In this document: positions 37,763 to 49,960 of the stretch, in pieces
How the letters are laid out: the number at the start of each line of letters is the position of its first letter
Numbering within the stretch: position 1 is the stretch's first letter
Assembly: GCA_947568835.1 (NCBI GenBank)
Contig: OX387602.1
Span: 2,388,570-2,452,569 of the forward strand
Reading direction: 5' to 3'
DNA: 64,000 nt
From: Protonemura montana
Taxonomy: Eukaryota > Arthropoda > Insecta > Plecoptera > Nemouridae
Notes under the pieces: model-generated
Database searches by the model: none
Seen by the model: only the letters and a program-made list of their open reading frames with translations
What the model was told of the DNA's origin: nothing
Program-made: the position numbers and the translations under genes

Positions 37763-40700
37763 CTGGGAAATGTTACGCCAGACGAATGAACCGCTTGCCG
37801 GGTCATATTTAATGGCACTGGCTCAACTGGGCTGGTTCTCTAGAACCTTCTTCAGCTGAGCGTATTTGAATTTTGAACCGACGCCTCAGCTAATTCGAAT
37901 GATGCATGCACAGCTTCAAACAATGGCTGGGGGCAAGTGCTATTGGCACGCGTATTATCCAACGGAAGGTCGCAAACTTGGAGAGATATGGCGCCAGCTG
38001 ACGATACCTAGGAGCCGGGAACTAGCCGGGCAGTTTCAGTTTTGAAAAATTCCTGGATTGATTTCGGTGCCGGTGCCGTGGATGGGGGCTGAAAGAGTGG
38101 GGCGCGTTGGACAAGCAATTGACAATACTGGGCCGCTTTTGGCGCAAGAGTGCTCAGTCTGTATCGCGTTTATGAACGATCGTGTAACTGAACACGGATT
38201 TTATATTTTCATGAGCCCCGGGACATGAGATGCATGGAAATCAAGCAGGAATCCAATCAGTTTCGGATATTTTGTTGTCCGCCAGTTTGTGTGCGAACTT
38301 TTTGGTTTATTTATAGTCGGTTTTATTGGTGCATTTAGAATTGCAGCCTCTGGGAATCAATCTGTACAAATTATTGTTATGGAAAGAATATTAATAATGA
38401 ATTTGTGTATTAATGTGCGCAATTTGAAACCGCATGTAAATTTAATTAATCCACTGAAATATTGAAGTGGGAAATGGGAATGGGTCGCCTGAGGATTGCT
38501 CATTTGATAGATTGATTTCATAGGTAGGTCCATCATTCAAAATTTTCAAACTAGGCTGCTGGTTTACGCTCACGCTGCAACGTCTCTGGGAGTCGCACGC
38601 AATGGCGCGGAAAAACGACACACGGCTATGTTGCTGTTAAAACAGGGAGCGCCCCGAAAGCTAAAAGGTGCTAAAGGGCACGGTGAAGGTTTACAGCCAG
38701 AAATAAAGAATAACTTACATGCCGTTTGTTCTTTCCGTCTAGCAGTTTCGGCATCACAAAAACTGCCTGCCAGTTTAATGCATGGAGTTTAATCAAAGCG
38801 CATGTTATCTAGATGAATACCTCCACCGATAAACTTTGCAGTGCATGAATTATTAAAATTTTGATGATCTCGTAAAAAATCTAGTGGCCAATGCTTTTCG
38901 CTTTGTTGGTAAACCCCATAAAAAATGTCCCAGATCTTCCTCCGCGGCTAGGAACTATTCCTATTTCACGTCCGTGCCGGCCATAAATTCTTTGTGACAT
39001 GCCTTTTTAATGCAGCGCTCACAGGATCTTTCCCTTCTACAATGAGATGGCCCGACGGCGAGTTTAAGACGTGGATATAGCGTAACTCACTCGCGAAGAA
39101 AAGGTTTTGCTATTTACACGCTCTTAACAAATTTACACCGGGAAAAATGTTTTCAGTTCCCGGGTTTCACAGCAACGGTTCGGCCTGAAACGTACCTGCT
39201 TCTCATCGAAATTTCTATCAGAATCTAGCTGCCACTTGAGAGGAAAATTCTAGTAAAACTCTTTCTTGAGAAATGTTATTAAGTAAAAGGTATTTAGTAA
39301 TTACGTGACGCCATTTTGGCATCTGGGCAAATACAAATATGCGATACGCAAAATGTCAAGAAAAATCAATCAATCCACAATGAATGTATCTCGCAAGAGA
39401 GCATCTTCCTCACTCAAGTAATCCCTCGCTCAAAACTTTTGGGAGACTAGCTATAGGTAATGGTTACCACAAAATAGTGAGCAGCATTGATTGATAGCCC
39501 GCCATAGTAGAGACGTGTCTGCCAATCACGTGTTTTCGTGTATAAACCATTCTATCGATTAGTCGCGGTTGTACTTCTTGTCCCATTACCGTTTACCAGT
39601 TATTAATCGCTTTTAAGCATTGCGCGTTTTGCTCGCATGCTCTAGATTTATATACATGACTTCGGGATTAGCTAACTATATTCATGGCGGTACAATCCGA
39701 TGTTGTACTTAACATTATTCTGGCTAGTGCATTGTTCTCAAACAATCGATTGAAGATGATTCGAAAACTTATAATTATTCGAGACGTTTTCCTATAGGAA
39801 ACGCCTAATGAACCTTCCATAATACGTAGTAATGCCCATCAAAATAATACGCTTGAAGGCCATTTTAAAGACTTAGAAACTTTTTTTTTTAAGTTCCTTG
39901 ATGCAGGAAGGTGCATAAAAATAAAATTCAGAGTTGAGGCACGTTAAACTAGCGTATTTATTAAGTTAATGGCTAAACTTTGAACTCCTGAGATGAAAGC
40001 CGAGCCCGTGGTTTCCACCCAAACCGGTGATGCGTGAACGGTGAAATTTTGAAATTGCGGTTTCGTAACGTTTTTACTCTTATTATAGACTCGGCGGCGG
40101 TTGGTCATCGGCCACGATACCGTAGGGTTGCAGGGTCGTCGTCAAGCCTTGCAAGGAGATGAAGCCGGCGAGGGTTCCTCCTTTACTTCCTGTCTGCACC
40201 AAGAGAGACTTTCAAAATGTGCACTGTGGTGACTTCTAAGACGCCAACAAGTCTCGGGATAAATAATTATCCGGTAGCCGCAAAATATTCCACCAAATAA
40301 CGCAAATGGCATCTGGTAAAAAGTTTTCAAAAGAGTTATCCTGGCTCACCCCCCGTTTTAGCTGGCCCATATTAAGTCCAGAAACCAAGATCCAAGATAA
40401 ACCGCTGGCAAGCATTCCAATTTCAATTAGATGTTTCCTGTTCTCTATAGAAGTACAACCAATCTGATTGCAGTTATCGGATCCTGATGGGCCTAAGCCA
40501 GAATCAATAAAATCTGATCAGGGCTTTTTTTATTCCCCACACAAATCAATGCGTATCGCATGATGGGGGTGGCATGAGATGCGGTGGGAGGTATGCGACA
40601 CAAGGGGGTAAAAGGGCAATCATGCGCCCGGTGTGTGGTCCGTATCGCGTCTTCTCCTTCTCCTCCGAAGTGGAGGTGGTCAACCGAAGGATCTCTTCGC

Positions 40701-41405
40701 CGCAACTTCAATCTTACACCAGCGGCCACCCGGACCGTGTCCCCTGCCCGCTCTCTGCACCCCTCGGCCCCCGCGCCGTCCACGGGCACCCAAACAAGAC
40801 ATCATTAGTGATGAGTCGGCCCGGCCTAGGCGGGATCAAGCCACGAAATCCACCGTAGACTTTCTTTGTATGTGGTACCCATGTGGAAGATCGATGCCAA
40901 CTGGTTTCTTAAGACAATACGTCATTAATAACAAACATGGGTTCAGTCATTTGACTTGTGGTTTATTTAGATTTTGGGTTTGGTTTTGTTTAAATAGTAA
41001 ACGAAAGCTTTTGAAGACCAATTGGTGACTTAAACGTAGTAGCACGGATAGATGTCCACTGCCTAGTTTACATAGAGCAATACAATAATTGGCATACGAA
41101 ACGTCGATACCAAATAATGTGCTTCAAAGCCCTATCTCTATAAAATCAACATAAATTCATGGCTCTAATCCCCATTCGATTGGTCTACGCTATCTTCACT
41201 TTCAGTTCCAACTCCCAAGACGGTAGTATTCAGTTCCGAATATATATATGTACACCCTTCCTTATCAAGTTCTCATTTGCGAAACAAAACAATATCCATT
41301 TCGAGGCAAATGATCACGACTCACAGAGCGCCACGGTAATTGAGACATCGTTTGAGTTGCTAGGAGCGGGTTTCGCCCTTACAACTGGAGGCTGGGGTGG
41401 CGAGA
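37763..41405. other. Intron-like sequence, no gene seen
   Basis: Few long frames between 37.8 and 40.1 kb. The GC-rich block at 40.57-40.86 kb is open in several frames on both strands with low-complexity Pro/Ser/Arg products. A GTACGT donor on the minus strand (39,194) follows 13-18 open codons, too little to call. Confidence 0.5.
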
Positions 41406-41431
41406 TGCTTACCTGGAATGAAAAAAAAAAA
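41406..41431 (-). promoter_or_regulatory. Ratchet-type (recursive) splice site
   Basis: On the minus strand, a run of 11 T followed by CATTCCAG ends at 41413 and is immediately followed by GTAAGCATC. A complete 3' splice site thus abuts a complete 5' splice site with no exon between them. This is the zero-nucleotide-exon form described for recursive splicing of long Drosophila introns. It lies inside the long first intron of the minus-strand model, on the correct strand, about 3.7 kb above the next candidate exon. An ordinary exon starting here is possible: phase 0 stays open about 33 codons and reaches a GTGAGT donor at 41339-41334. Confidence 0.5.
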
Positions 41432-42628
41432 CATCTTATAGCTTTGACTATTTGCCACAGTGTTCTCATGCGACACTGTTCACATGCGAGCTTGACTTCT
41501 CTTTTGACCACACAAAATGTTTTTGTCACGAGGCAAATGTTTGACTGTCACCGAAAGGTAGAATTTATTCTTCCATGACAATGTTCTCAATTATTGCAGC
41601 ATTTGTTGTAATACGCGCGCCTTTATACGAACCCGCTTTGAAAAGCCTGATGTCGCCCTTGTCATCAGGCAGGTAGTAATAAATTAGACTCACTAAACAA
41701 TAAATGAGCCAACAAAAGAACCTGTGCGTGATCGATGTAGCCCACCGTCAAAATACATCAGATCGGATACGAATCTGCATCGGTCCTTTGGTCTTATGAT
41801 ACGAGTTAGGCAGTGCGGCCTCTCAGCATCGCTAACAAATGGTTTCAAAAGAAACCACTCATTCATCTTCCACATCGAGCTAATTGAGTGTGATAAGTTA
41901 GTGCCGTCCGGATGCATCAGTTAAAATCTACTCGCCGGAGAATGTTCCCATCCGATCTGGACCACTTTGATTGGCAGCACTGTGATTCGAAGTTTACTGC
42001 ATCTCATGCGCCGGACAGGGGATGCTACGCAGCGTAGCACAACAATGTCCCAACAAAGGCATTCCACAAGGCAAAGGTAAAGAGCCTGTATTCCTACGCG
42101 GGGATCACCTTAATACTCGCTCTGCGCACTCAAATTACATACAAAATCCTCGATCCGCTAAGAAAACTTGTCAAAAATGAATAGAGCTTAGTAGGCTGTC
42201 AATCAATGCTGCAGGCACCCGAGCTGCTACAAAGGCATGGGCGCCGGACGTTATAGTCGTGTACCCAGAGGTACTATTGATTGAAAAACACCTTGTCACG
42301 AATCTGCTTTCAGATAAAATCTGATTCGTAAATGGTAGATTGTTATTTTAAGTGCATGGGGTCCTTGCGATAGAAGATCGTATCGCCTTGAACTCAAATC
42401 ATATTCATCTGAACGAAGATAGTCGGTCTTCCAATAATAATCTCATAGATGCAATGAATAGTGAGCGTAATGAGTGCGCGATTCATACACGTAGAAACAC
42501 CTGTTGTTTTCAATTTTCGTTCTACAAGATTGTTTCTTTCCGTTATGCGTTTCTATTCTCCATCAAGGTTCCTTGTCGGGTTCTCTATTTTGTTTCTTTG
42601 ATTTCTATTTTTCTCGTGGCTTTTGAAG

Positions 42629-42644
42629 AAATGTTCTGGCAACG
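42629..42644 (+). other. Possible 16-nt microexon (or 3' end of a longer exon)
   Basis: A pyrimidine-rich stretch of about 45 nt (42,580-42,624) leads to GAAG|AAATG. Sixteen bases later comes a consensus donor, CAACG|GTAAGTC. The short block contains ATGTTCTGGCAACG. Alternatively it is the end of a longer exon, since the frame upstream is open for about 99 codons and its stop is the TAA of GTAAGT itself. The region is AT-rich with no recognisable protein, so I list it as a splice-site composite. Confidence 0.2.
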
Positions 42645-42965
42645 GTAAGTCAAACGCATGAAATGTTTCATAGCGACTCAACCATTTCCATAGCGAAACT
42701 TAAGCGCATTAGCTGACTTCGGGACTTGCAATCTGTAGAGGTTCGGCTTGGCCGAATTTGAGCCGATAATCCTATTGACCAAAATGCCAAGAGTCCCATT
42801 CTACCCGGTCTGTACCATTCGTGCCTAATCATTTCCTTACACACAAAGTTGGTCCTGTTGACTGAATATCTCAGATTGTTACCTTTTTAAAACTGGTTTA
42901 TAATTCCGAATTAACCAATAAACTAAATCATCCTCTTGCAATACAAATAATTGTTTGTTGTAATT

Positions 42966-42986
42966 GATATTGTTATTGTTATTGTT
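42966..42986. repeat. ATTGTT hexamer repeat
   Basis: Three and a half units of ATTGTT. Confidence 0.75.
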
Positions 42987-43935
42987 AGTACTCAGTAATC
43001 TGCCAATGATAAGTGATTTTGGCTTCTTGTTCAATAATTCCATATCCTATTAAGATCTATATCCTCAGCTCACCAGAACATTACCCACAATCTTGTCATA
43101 TTCCACTCAATTGCCCGGGGAGCTGATTAATTTCGGGAGTCAGCATCGCATACACGTCGTAACATAACCCTGCACTGTAGCGTGGGTTCCATGCACTTCC
43201 CGCGGCAGGAACCCACGGCCTGGGTGGCTCTCGAGGTTCTGACTCCCGTCCGTGGATCCAGCCGATGATAAATGTCTCGTCGCCCCCACATGCATGATGA
43301 AATTGAAACCCATCGGCCAATTGGTGTAAAAGATTGATGACATGCACGAAACTTGGTCGTAGGTGAAGAGGGTTGCATCGTTCCAGGCGAAAGGTTAGCG
43401 TCTTCAGTCAATCCCTTCGAGATTTTACCTCGAGACAGAGAGAGAAAGAGATAGATGCTAAAGCCAGTTCAACCGCTAGAGCGAGAGAGATAAATTGAGA
43501 GAAGTGGACCCTTTCTGCTAATTTGATAGGCATGCTTGTATGTGAGTGTGTAAATGAATTACACGATCATGTAATTATGACATAAACACCTGTGACTTGT
43601 GCATCGTGCCTACAGCCCTTTACACTCGATTCGAAATTGTCCATTTGATTGGCGTTCGTTCCTCCCCGAGGCACTTTGTCGGGCGCGCGTGTGCTATCAC
43701 GTGACATGATGGGTGCACTATGGATACCCCATGACATGGCCACTGATGCGTCGCACTCATGACGTCCCAGATGTTGGTCACTCGTCATGTTCACCGATGG
43801 ATGAGCAATGCTGGTCTGGCAGACCGCAAAACACACCTAGCGCAGCGTGCGCAGCGTGCAACAGCGCAGCTCGCTCATGTGTGACAGCTAATCTTCAAAC
43901 AATGACCATGACTCACATTTAATAACCCGTCGATG

Positions 43936-43965
43936 TATATATTGGAGCAGTGAACCTGGTCAGCG
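43936..43965 (+). promoter_or_regulatory. TATA box plus TCAG initiator
   Basis: TATATATT at 43936-43943 is followed by TCAG at 43960-43963, which puts +1 at the A at 43962 and the TATA box at about -26. That is slightly close but within the metazoan range. No DPE is seen at +28. A 46-nt leader leads to an ATG with A at -3. This arrangement of TATA, short leader and tiny first exon is common in arthropod genes for cuticle and other abundant secreted proteins. Confidence 0.45.
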
Positions 43966-44007
43966 AATAGCGATCTGCTGCATGACGTTACAATAACGAG
44001 GGACAGA

Positions 44008-44032
44008 ATGAATCTCTTCATCGCCGTGAGCG
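44008..44032 (+). CDS. Short first coding exon, start of a signal peptide
   Basis: The ATG at 44008 opens MNLFIAVS plus one base, then a strong donor, AGCG|GTATGTC. The frame is hydrophobic, and without splicing it reaches TGA after 15 codons. A first exon of a few codons that cuts the signal peptide is a known plan in arthropod cuticle-type genes. I could not fix the second exon. Acceptors at 44205, 44353, 48637 and 49844 all stay open in phase 1 for a while, but none restores an obvious hydrophobic core. It lies within intron 1 of the minus-strand model, on the opposite strand. The alternative is a chance composite. Confidence 0.45.
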
Positions 44033-44928
44033 GTATGTCATGTCCTTGCTGCTGATTGTGGTGGAGAGCCGTTCTGTGACTGGAAGCCGACTCACGGCAA
44101 TGTCCCGATTCTGTTCGGTTTATAATTACTGTGAGTTCAACAATTTGAATAGTAATCTTCCTCGTTTCGCAACGAGACGCGATTTGATTTTTTTTCGGCA
44201 GGTCATTTCACCATTCTTGATGGGCTAGATCATCTATGGAAAACCTTAATTTTGACAGCAACTTAGTTATTATCCACTTTTCCTCCGAACCTATAGTGGA
44301 AGCGATTCGCTTGTTACCTATTTAAATACTTGATTCAAATTACGGTTTCAGCGCATATCAACTGTGTATCTCTCCAAATGACATGCCAATTATTATTGAA
44401 TGGCATTTATATGACTCGCTATCGTGCTTTCTTTGGAAATCACTAGAGGCAATGTTACCATTACCTTCTTTAATAGAACAAGGTATAATAATGAATAGTT
44501 CTGTCTGCATTGTCTTGATGCAAAACTTGCAATCGAAAATGGTGCTTTCGTCACACAGGCTGTCACGTTGACTTTCCCTTGTCGAGAGAGCAGATTCCAT
44601 AAAACAATCTGCCACAAAAGGCAATATTGCCTTTTTCTAAACGTCAGGTGGGGAAAAAAAAAAATGTGCCGATTCCGAGACTGCGTTTGAATTTTGAACG
44701 TGAAAAATGAAATCACGCGTTTCCCCGAGTGACGCCCATCAAAACCGTCGACTTTCAGGCATGAATAATCTTAGTTTTTGTGTGGTGGCCACAGCATGGG
44801 CCACGACGTCACGATCTTTATTAGATCTTTTGCAGCGGCTATTTGTTATTTAACAGGGCGAACTTACCACTACACGAAGAGCGTTAAGATGGGCCATAAA
44901 TCTAGCGGGATTTGTGATTAAGCTGTAA

Positions 44929-44971
44929 GGTGTGTGTGACGTGTGTGTGTGTAGGTGTAGGTGTGTGTGTG
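44929..44971. repeat. Interrupted TG microsatellite
   Basis: TG runs interrupted by GACG and GTAGGTGTAG. Confidence 0.88.
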
Positions 44972-45325
44972 CAGTGCTGGCCCCGTTGGATTGCATGTGG
45001 GTCAACCCTTAATCACAGCCAGTTTATTAATCGTGAAGGGCCAGCGAGGGTAGCTCATTAAGGGAAGTGAATGGGGCTGTTCAGGGTGAACATATTCCCT
45101 AAAGGTAACGAACTATTTGGCTTACTGCTCGTCGACTATTAGCGTATAATGTGCGCGCACTCTTTTGTTCTCTCCGCTCGCTGTGTATAGGTGTGTACGC
45201 AAAAAACATTGCTGACTTTTTAGAAGAATTTCTGTACCAGTTTATGCTGGAAACTAAATTATGTATGTTAATTAGCAGGTAATTTGTGTAGTAATTATAA
45301 GTGTAGTTAGTTCTTTACGTGGTGC

Positions 45326-45353
45326 ACTAACCTGCTGAAGCAAAGGTTAGAGT
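45326..45353 (-). promoter_or_regulatory. Possible ratchet-type splice site
   Basis: The minus strand reads CTCTAACCTTTGCTTCAGCAG|GTTAGTG. A branch-like CTAAC sits about 15 nt before a pyrimidine-rich stretch ending in CAG, directly followed by a GTTAGT donor. It is weaker than the 41.4-kb site because of the doubled CAGCAG end and the U at donor +3. Confidence 0.25.
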
Positions 45354-48300
45354 ACATGCTCTCAATTAAATTAAAATGTTTTGCTCTGCGTTTGAATTTT
45401 AATAATCGTGCATCTCTTTCTGCGGGTTACAGAGTTTGGTGGCTGCCTCTGTTTGGGTCTGTGGTTGTTTTAACTTGGATAAATATGGGGTTGGGAGGAA
45501 GGACGCCATTTGTTCCTGTCGAGAGATTCGGAACCACTGTGCGAATTCTTGGCTCGATTGTGTTTAGATCTGAGTCGTTATTTGAATTCAAAAACTGATC
45601 TGAGATTGTTTATTCTCTTGATATGCTGATTGTGTACGCGACCGCCATTTATCCGTGCACAATGATCTACTTTTCTCACCGGTCGCGAGCAAATACGAGT
45701 GTAGGTACCGAGAGGTCGACAAAAACATTATCTCTTGAGAATATCCATCTCAAGGTTGCATACGTTTTTAATTATTTAATTTTATAGAATGCTTTGTCTG
45801 GGAAATATGCTTTAATTAAAAAGCGTCGAGATGGGAAAAATGAACGACTTGGACGAGTTAGAAATCTGCCCTCCTGCCCGTAGAAGCATCGAGCTTCTCG
45901 AGTCTCTCCGAGCTTTGTGCTTTGAGAGGTAGGAGTATATAATATGAAGGAGATATGGAGAAGTGCGTATGTAAGTAAACAGCTTTGTGCTAAACAGGAT
46001 GAACAATGCATCTGGGAGATACACTATTAATCAACATTCTAGTGCGAGCATGTATATGCTTCGTTGGTGTACTCGCATATTCAAATCCCAGACCAGCACG
46101 AAGCGGAACAGATACGAGTCCAATTTTCACCTCCACCCCTTCCGCCAACCGACACGAAACTGCGGTTCGGGACGACACTATTTAATCAGGCAGTGGGCTT
46201 CACAATGTCCGTCAACACAACGTGCCGCGAGTTGATAATATTCACTCTTACAATCATTTTTTTTTCTTAGCAATTTGTCAATTTCCCGCCGAAATGCAAT
46301 TAAATTTGGCAAAATTCCCGTTCACCGATGCGTCGACGAAAGACCAAAGTGTACATGGCGTGACACGATGAGAGATATTCGCGGGGCGTCGCTATTGGCG
46401 AGGCATCGCGACGGCGTCGCTGCGCGATGATGCGAAATGCACTGGGTAGGTCCAGAGAAGGATGCTGTCGACGTGCCCAGGGTCTTCTAAACCGTTCGAG
46501 AGCGCGGCAACTTATCACTGCAGAATAACAATGAGTCGAGAGTCTCCATAGTTCTGGCAAAGATATAAGGAAGCCGCGAAAACAAGCGGAAAATGAGGAA
46601 ACAAATTACGCTCGGCAACACTTGACTAAACATCGCCAATCTCGGCTCCTATATACCTTCTATCTATGGTGAGGCACCAAGTGCCACAGACAAATTTGCT
46701 TAATGGAAAACTGTCGGCGAGGCTTCCATTTCTATAGGGCGTAATGCGACTACAGCTTGATGCCAGGCGAAGCATACGAAAGTGCTCTTTTGGATTTTGG
46801 ATAGAGCGTTTGGAACGCACGCATATAAAGGATAGACTTTGGGTAATTATGTTAATTATTTTAAATGGGAAGACTCTTGTATGGCGTACGTCCGGTGCGT
46901 CGAGACTCCATTTAAAGTAATTTCTCTGGCAACAATCGTAGCCTTAAGCATTTTCTTAAAGGCATGAATAACTGAGCTGGAGCTTTATACTCTCAAAGTC
47001 GTTGGGAAAATAATGGGAGAACGACGGAGATTCAAACTGTAAGGCCCGTCTCGATCCGGGCAAGTGTTGTATTTGACTTTAGAAGCAATAAGTGCGGGTA
47101 CCGGGGAGTAACAACACGTGACGTAGCATGCGAGCATATTTGGGTTTACCATCTTCGATCCGGCAATCAGCGCGTTTTCTCGTGATGGAAAAAATGCGAC
47201 TGAAAATAAGCTTTCAATGTTCAAATCTTGTGTTTCCCGCTCGTACATATATTGTTTTTACATTATTATACATTTGATCTTTTCCATGGCCTGCCCGAAA
47301 CGCACGTTCCGCCTGTGAGTGGCGGCCACGGCCTCTGTGTTGCTCGCACTGTGTTCTTTTTGCGGTATTTATGTGTGTCACGTGCAACAGCTGATTGGTT
47401 TCGTGGAGGAAGCTCAGAGGCGGTTGCTCCGAGAGGCGCTGGCTGCTCCAAACAAATGAAAGATGTCTGTTGCTCGAAGCAATTCATCTTCAAGTCGTCC
47501 TAACTTGCACATAATCTTTACCCTCTCACTCGTGCTGCTCTCTATTTTTGGACCCCCTAAAGACTCCAGTCGTAAAAAAAAAACAAAAACAAGGCAAGAT
47601 GCGTGTTTCGAGAATATTAGTGCCGTGGAGTTAGTGCCCAGCATCTCTGAACGATACAGACGAACATTACCGCCTTCAGCTTTTTTCAAGCAGAATTTTC
47701 CTGGCGAACGTTGAAATGATAAGGGAATCCGCCATGTGAGTTGTTTCGTTTGCTTCGCGTTTAGTCACGTATGATCTAGTTGTTGCCGTACGCACCCAGC
47801 GCACGCAGGCGGTGCTCTCTTGTATTAGATTACATTTCACATTCGCGATAGCGTGTTATTATTTAAAATACCAGTTTTCACATTTTAACGATTTGCTCGG
47901 TGAAATGTAAACTGTGGAATCGCTGTTCCGAAACCTAATCAAACAAGCCCATTTTAATGTGAAACGTACATGCCTAGGTCGCGCTAGGGCTGAAGGTGAA
48001 CCTAGCCCAAGTCGATCTAGGTATGTCAAATTGAGTTTATGTTTCGAGTGGGTTGGTTCGCGTCGCAATCTTCAGTGAGGCGTTCTCTCATTGTACCTAC
48101 CATGCGCATCCTCTGAATGATGGGGCATTGTTCTCAACTTGGGGGCACGATTATGCTCTTGATACGGCCCGAAGAAAGTAGCCAAAACTACGCCCGTTAA
48201 CGTTGAATAATGGATATTATTATTTGCAATAAAAACTTTGACGAAACGATGATAGAAAATCGATGTGCCGCGCTGTCTTTGCAAAGAAAATCCATATTTG

Positions 48301-48637
48301 GGACAACGCAAATCTGCTCTTCGGTACAATGGCTTATTGTTCTGACGCGACTTGGAAATCTCGAGAGAGAGAATAAATGGTCACAGGTTTGATTTGTGAC
48401 GATATGTTAATTGAGTTTAATCTATCTTTCCGGATGATAAAGTTGTCCGGGTCTTGATGAAGTCGGCGCGTTTTCATCAACAGCCTTAATCTTATACAAG
48501 ACAATTTAAATGTGTCCTTACATCTACAGAGTGTCAGATTAATTAAAAGTTAAAAGCTGTTGGTAGTACACGTTTTAACGGAAATGACACCAGCAGTCCG
48601 ACGCCAAGTTGTTTGTTTCAAGTTTGTATCCTTGCAG

Positions 48638-48849
48638 CCCCTTCCGCTCCGACGGGTTTCCCTCGCAAAGTAGTCCCCTCTCTGCAAATAGCGTGTCGCT
48701 CCGGGGTCGACCTCGGTGCACCGCGTTGCGAAGGTGGCGAGCGTGGTGCATGTTTCGAAAGACGAGCGAGCCTGTGGTCTGGTCGACCGGGCCTGTCGTG
48801 GATCTCGTGGCAACGACACTGCCCAGGAAACGTAATCAGGAACAAATAG
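48638..48849 (+). CDS. Candidate coding segment in a GC-rich island
   Basis: A good plus-strand acceptor, TTTGTATCCTTGCAG, ends at 48637. Entered in phase 1, the next 212 nt stay open for 69 codons to TAG at 48847-48849. The peptide begins PSAPTGFPRK and has four cysteines. Entered in phase 2 the frame is also open, to 48902, and the minus strand is open in the same register for over 120 codons. Base composition by codon position is almost symmetric between strands, so I cannot decide which strand codes, if either. No domain is recognised. Confidence 0.2.
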
Positions 48850-49844
48850 CGTTCGTTGTTGAACGCCGAGGGAAGCTCGTGACCGTCCGGATGTGTCGCT
48901 AGACCAATCTTGCGCCACTCACTCATCACTTGGCTGGGCGAGCAAGGTTGTCCAAAGACGGCGCCGAAGACATCGCCGCACACAAATCCGAAGTGAACAC
49001 GGTATAAACATTCACAGGGGACGTGTTTCGAATGTCTACTTACTCTACTATTATCTATCGAAATAAGTATCGAACTATCGCAGTTTGGGTCCTAATTCGA
49101 TTCTACGTCCAAGTGAATAGCCTTGTTTCTCAGTTGCTATAGAACAGATCTAGATACCGCTAAGAGGCTAAGCCTCTCTCAATCGTTCAACTGTTCAGTT
49201 TCTTGAAACAATTGCCCCGAACAAGATGTGTGAAGTGCTCGAACAATTGTCTAGCCTTGTTCCAAAACGTATCTTAATTTGTAAGCGACAGGAGAATACA
49301 CAACAGTAAACTTGCTCTACACTTCAGCATTCTTTCCTTACTCTAATGTCTTGTGCTAAGTGTCAGAGATCATTATGCTTCTTTTAAAAATAGTGGAATG
49401 TGTTGTTCACTCCAGTTTAATCTTCACACTGTCTTTTCTTCAAACTCACAGTTTTAACTCGGAAAGGAGCAGCTCGTGTTAATACTTTGAATTGAAATGT
49501 CTTAGCAACACAACACGTCGAAAAACTAGAAAAGTTTAAAGACAATGAATTATATTTTAATTTAAAATTAAAATTAAGTATTTCTATTAAAATTGTAAGA
49601 CAGATTTATTAAGTCGGCGCTTGGAATGACGTATAGGTATAGGTTCGTTTTATTCGTGCTGTTAATTTCATCCGCTTATAATAAAACCACCAATCAAAAT
49701 GTACATACATACAATTTGAATAATGTCTAGGTCAAAGGTATAAATTAAATGAAGTGTATGAATTGAATTGCATGCTGGCTGCCATGGCTCTCACACCTCA
49801 ATCTTACATCTCGTAGTCGTTTGCTTTTCTGCTGACATTTTCAG

Positions 49845-49960
49845 GTCGAAAACTCTTGTCAGGGAAATGTGGAAAAGTTTGCAATCTCCATGAATGTGTC
49901 GGTACCATTAAATTTCAATGCCTCGAGATCCAAGATATGCAGTTCCTGCTTCCGGAATGA
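49845..49960 (+). CDS. Candidate exon with four cysteines
   Basis: The plus-strand acceptor TTGCTTTTCTGCTGACATTTTCAG ends at 49844 and is among the strongest on that strand. Entered in phase 1 it gives two bases and 37 codons to TGA, beginning RKLLSGKCGKVCNLHEC, with four cysteines. Phase 0 is open even longer (60 codons). Phase 1 would fit the 44.0-kb first exon, but linkage is unproven and a non-coding exon is equally possible. Confidence 0.18.

Larger units (their letters stand above)
41432..43935. other. No gene established
   Basis: Apart from the microexon candidate at 42.63 kb, this holds AT-rich DNA and a moderately GC-rich block at 43.1-43.4 kb. That block has minus-strand frames of 80-94 codons in all three registers and no matching motif. 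The repeat GCGCAGCGT occurs near 43,840-43,860. Confidence 0.45.
44033..48637. other. No gene established
   Basis: Plus-strand acceptors at 44,205 (long T run) and 44,353 open short or AT-rich frames. A frame with six cysteines lies at 45.43-45.56 kb in GT-rich DNA, whose TGT codons explain the cysteines. Otherwise short overlapping frames on both strands. Confidence 0.45.

Noticed and set aside
43096..43411. Three overlapping minus-strand frames of 67-94 codons considered as an exon
   Set aside because: All three frames are open, none has consistent codon bias, and no good acceptor-donor pair bounds them.
45420..45565. Plus-strand frame with six cysteines after TTTCTGCGGGTTACAG
   Set aside because: The cysteines come from GT-rich DNA (TGT/TGC codons), the entry phase does not fit the nearby 44.0-kb exon, and a second acceptor three bases later opens another frame equally well.
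49030..49100. Consensus minus-strand donor AGA|GTAAGTAG
   Set aside because: All three upstream frames contain stops within a few codons. A non-coding exon cannot be excluded but has no other support.
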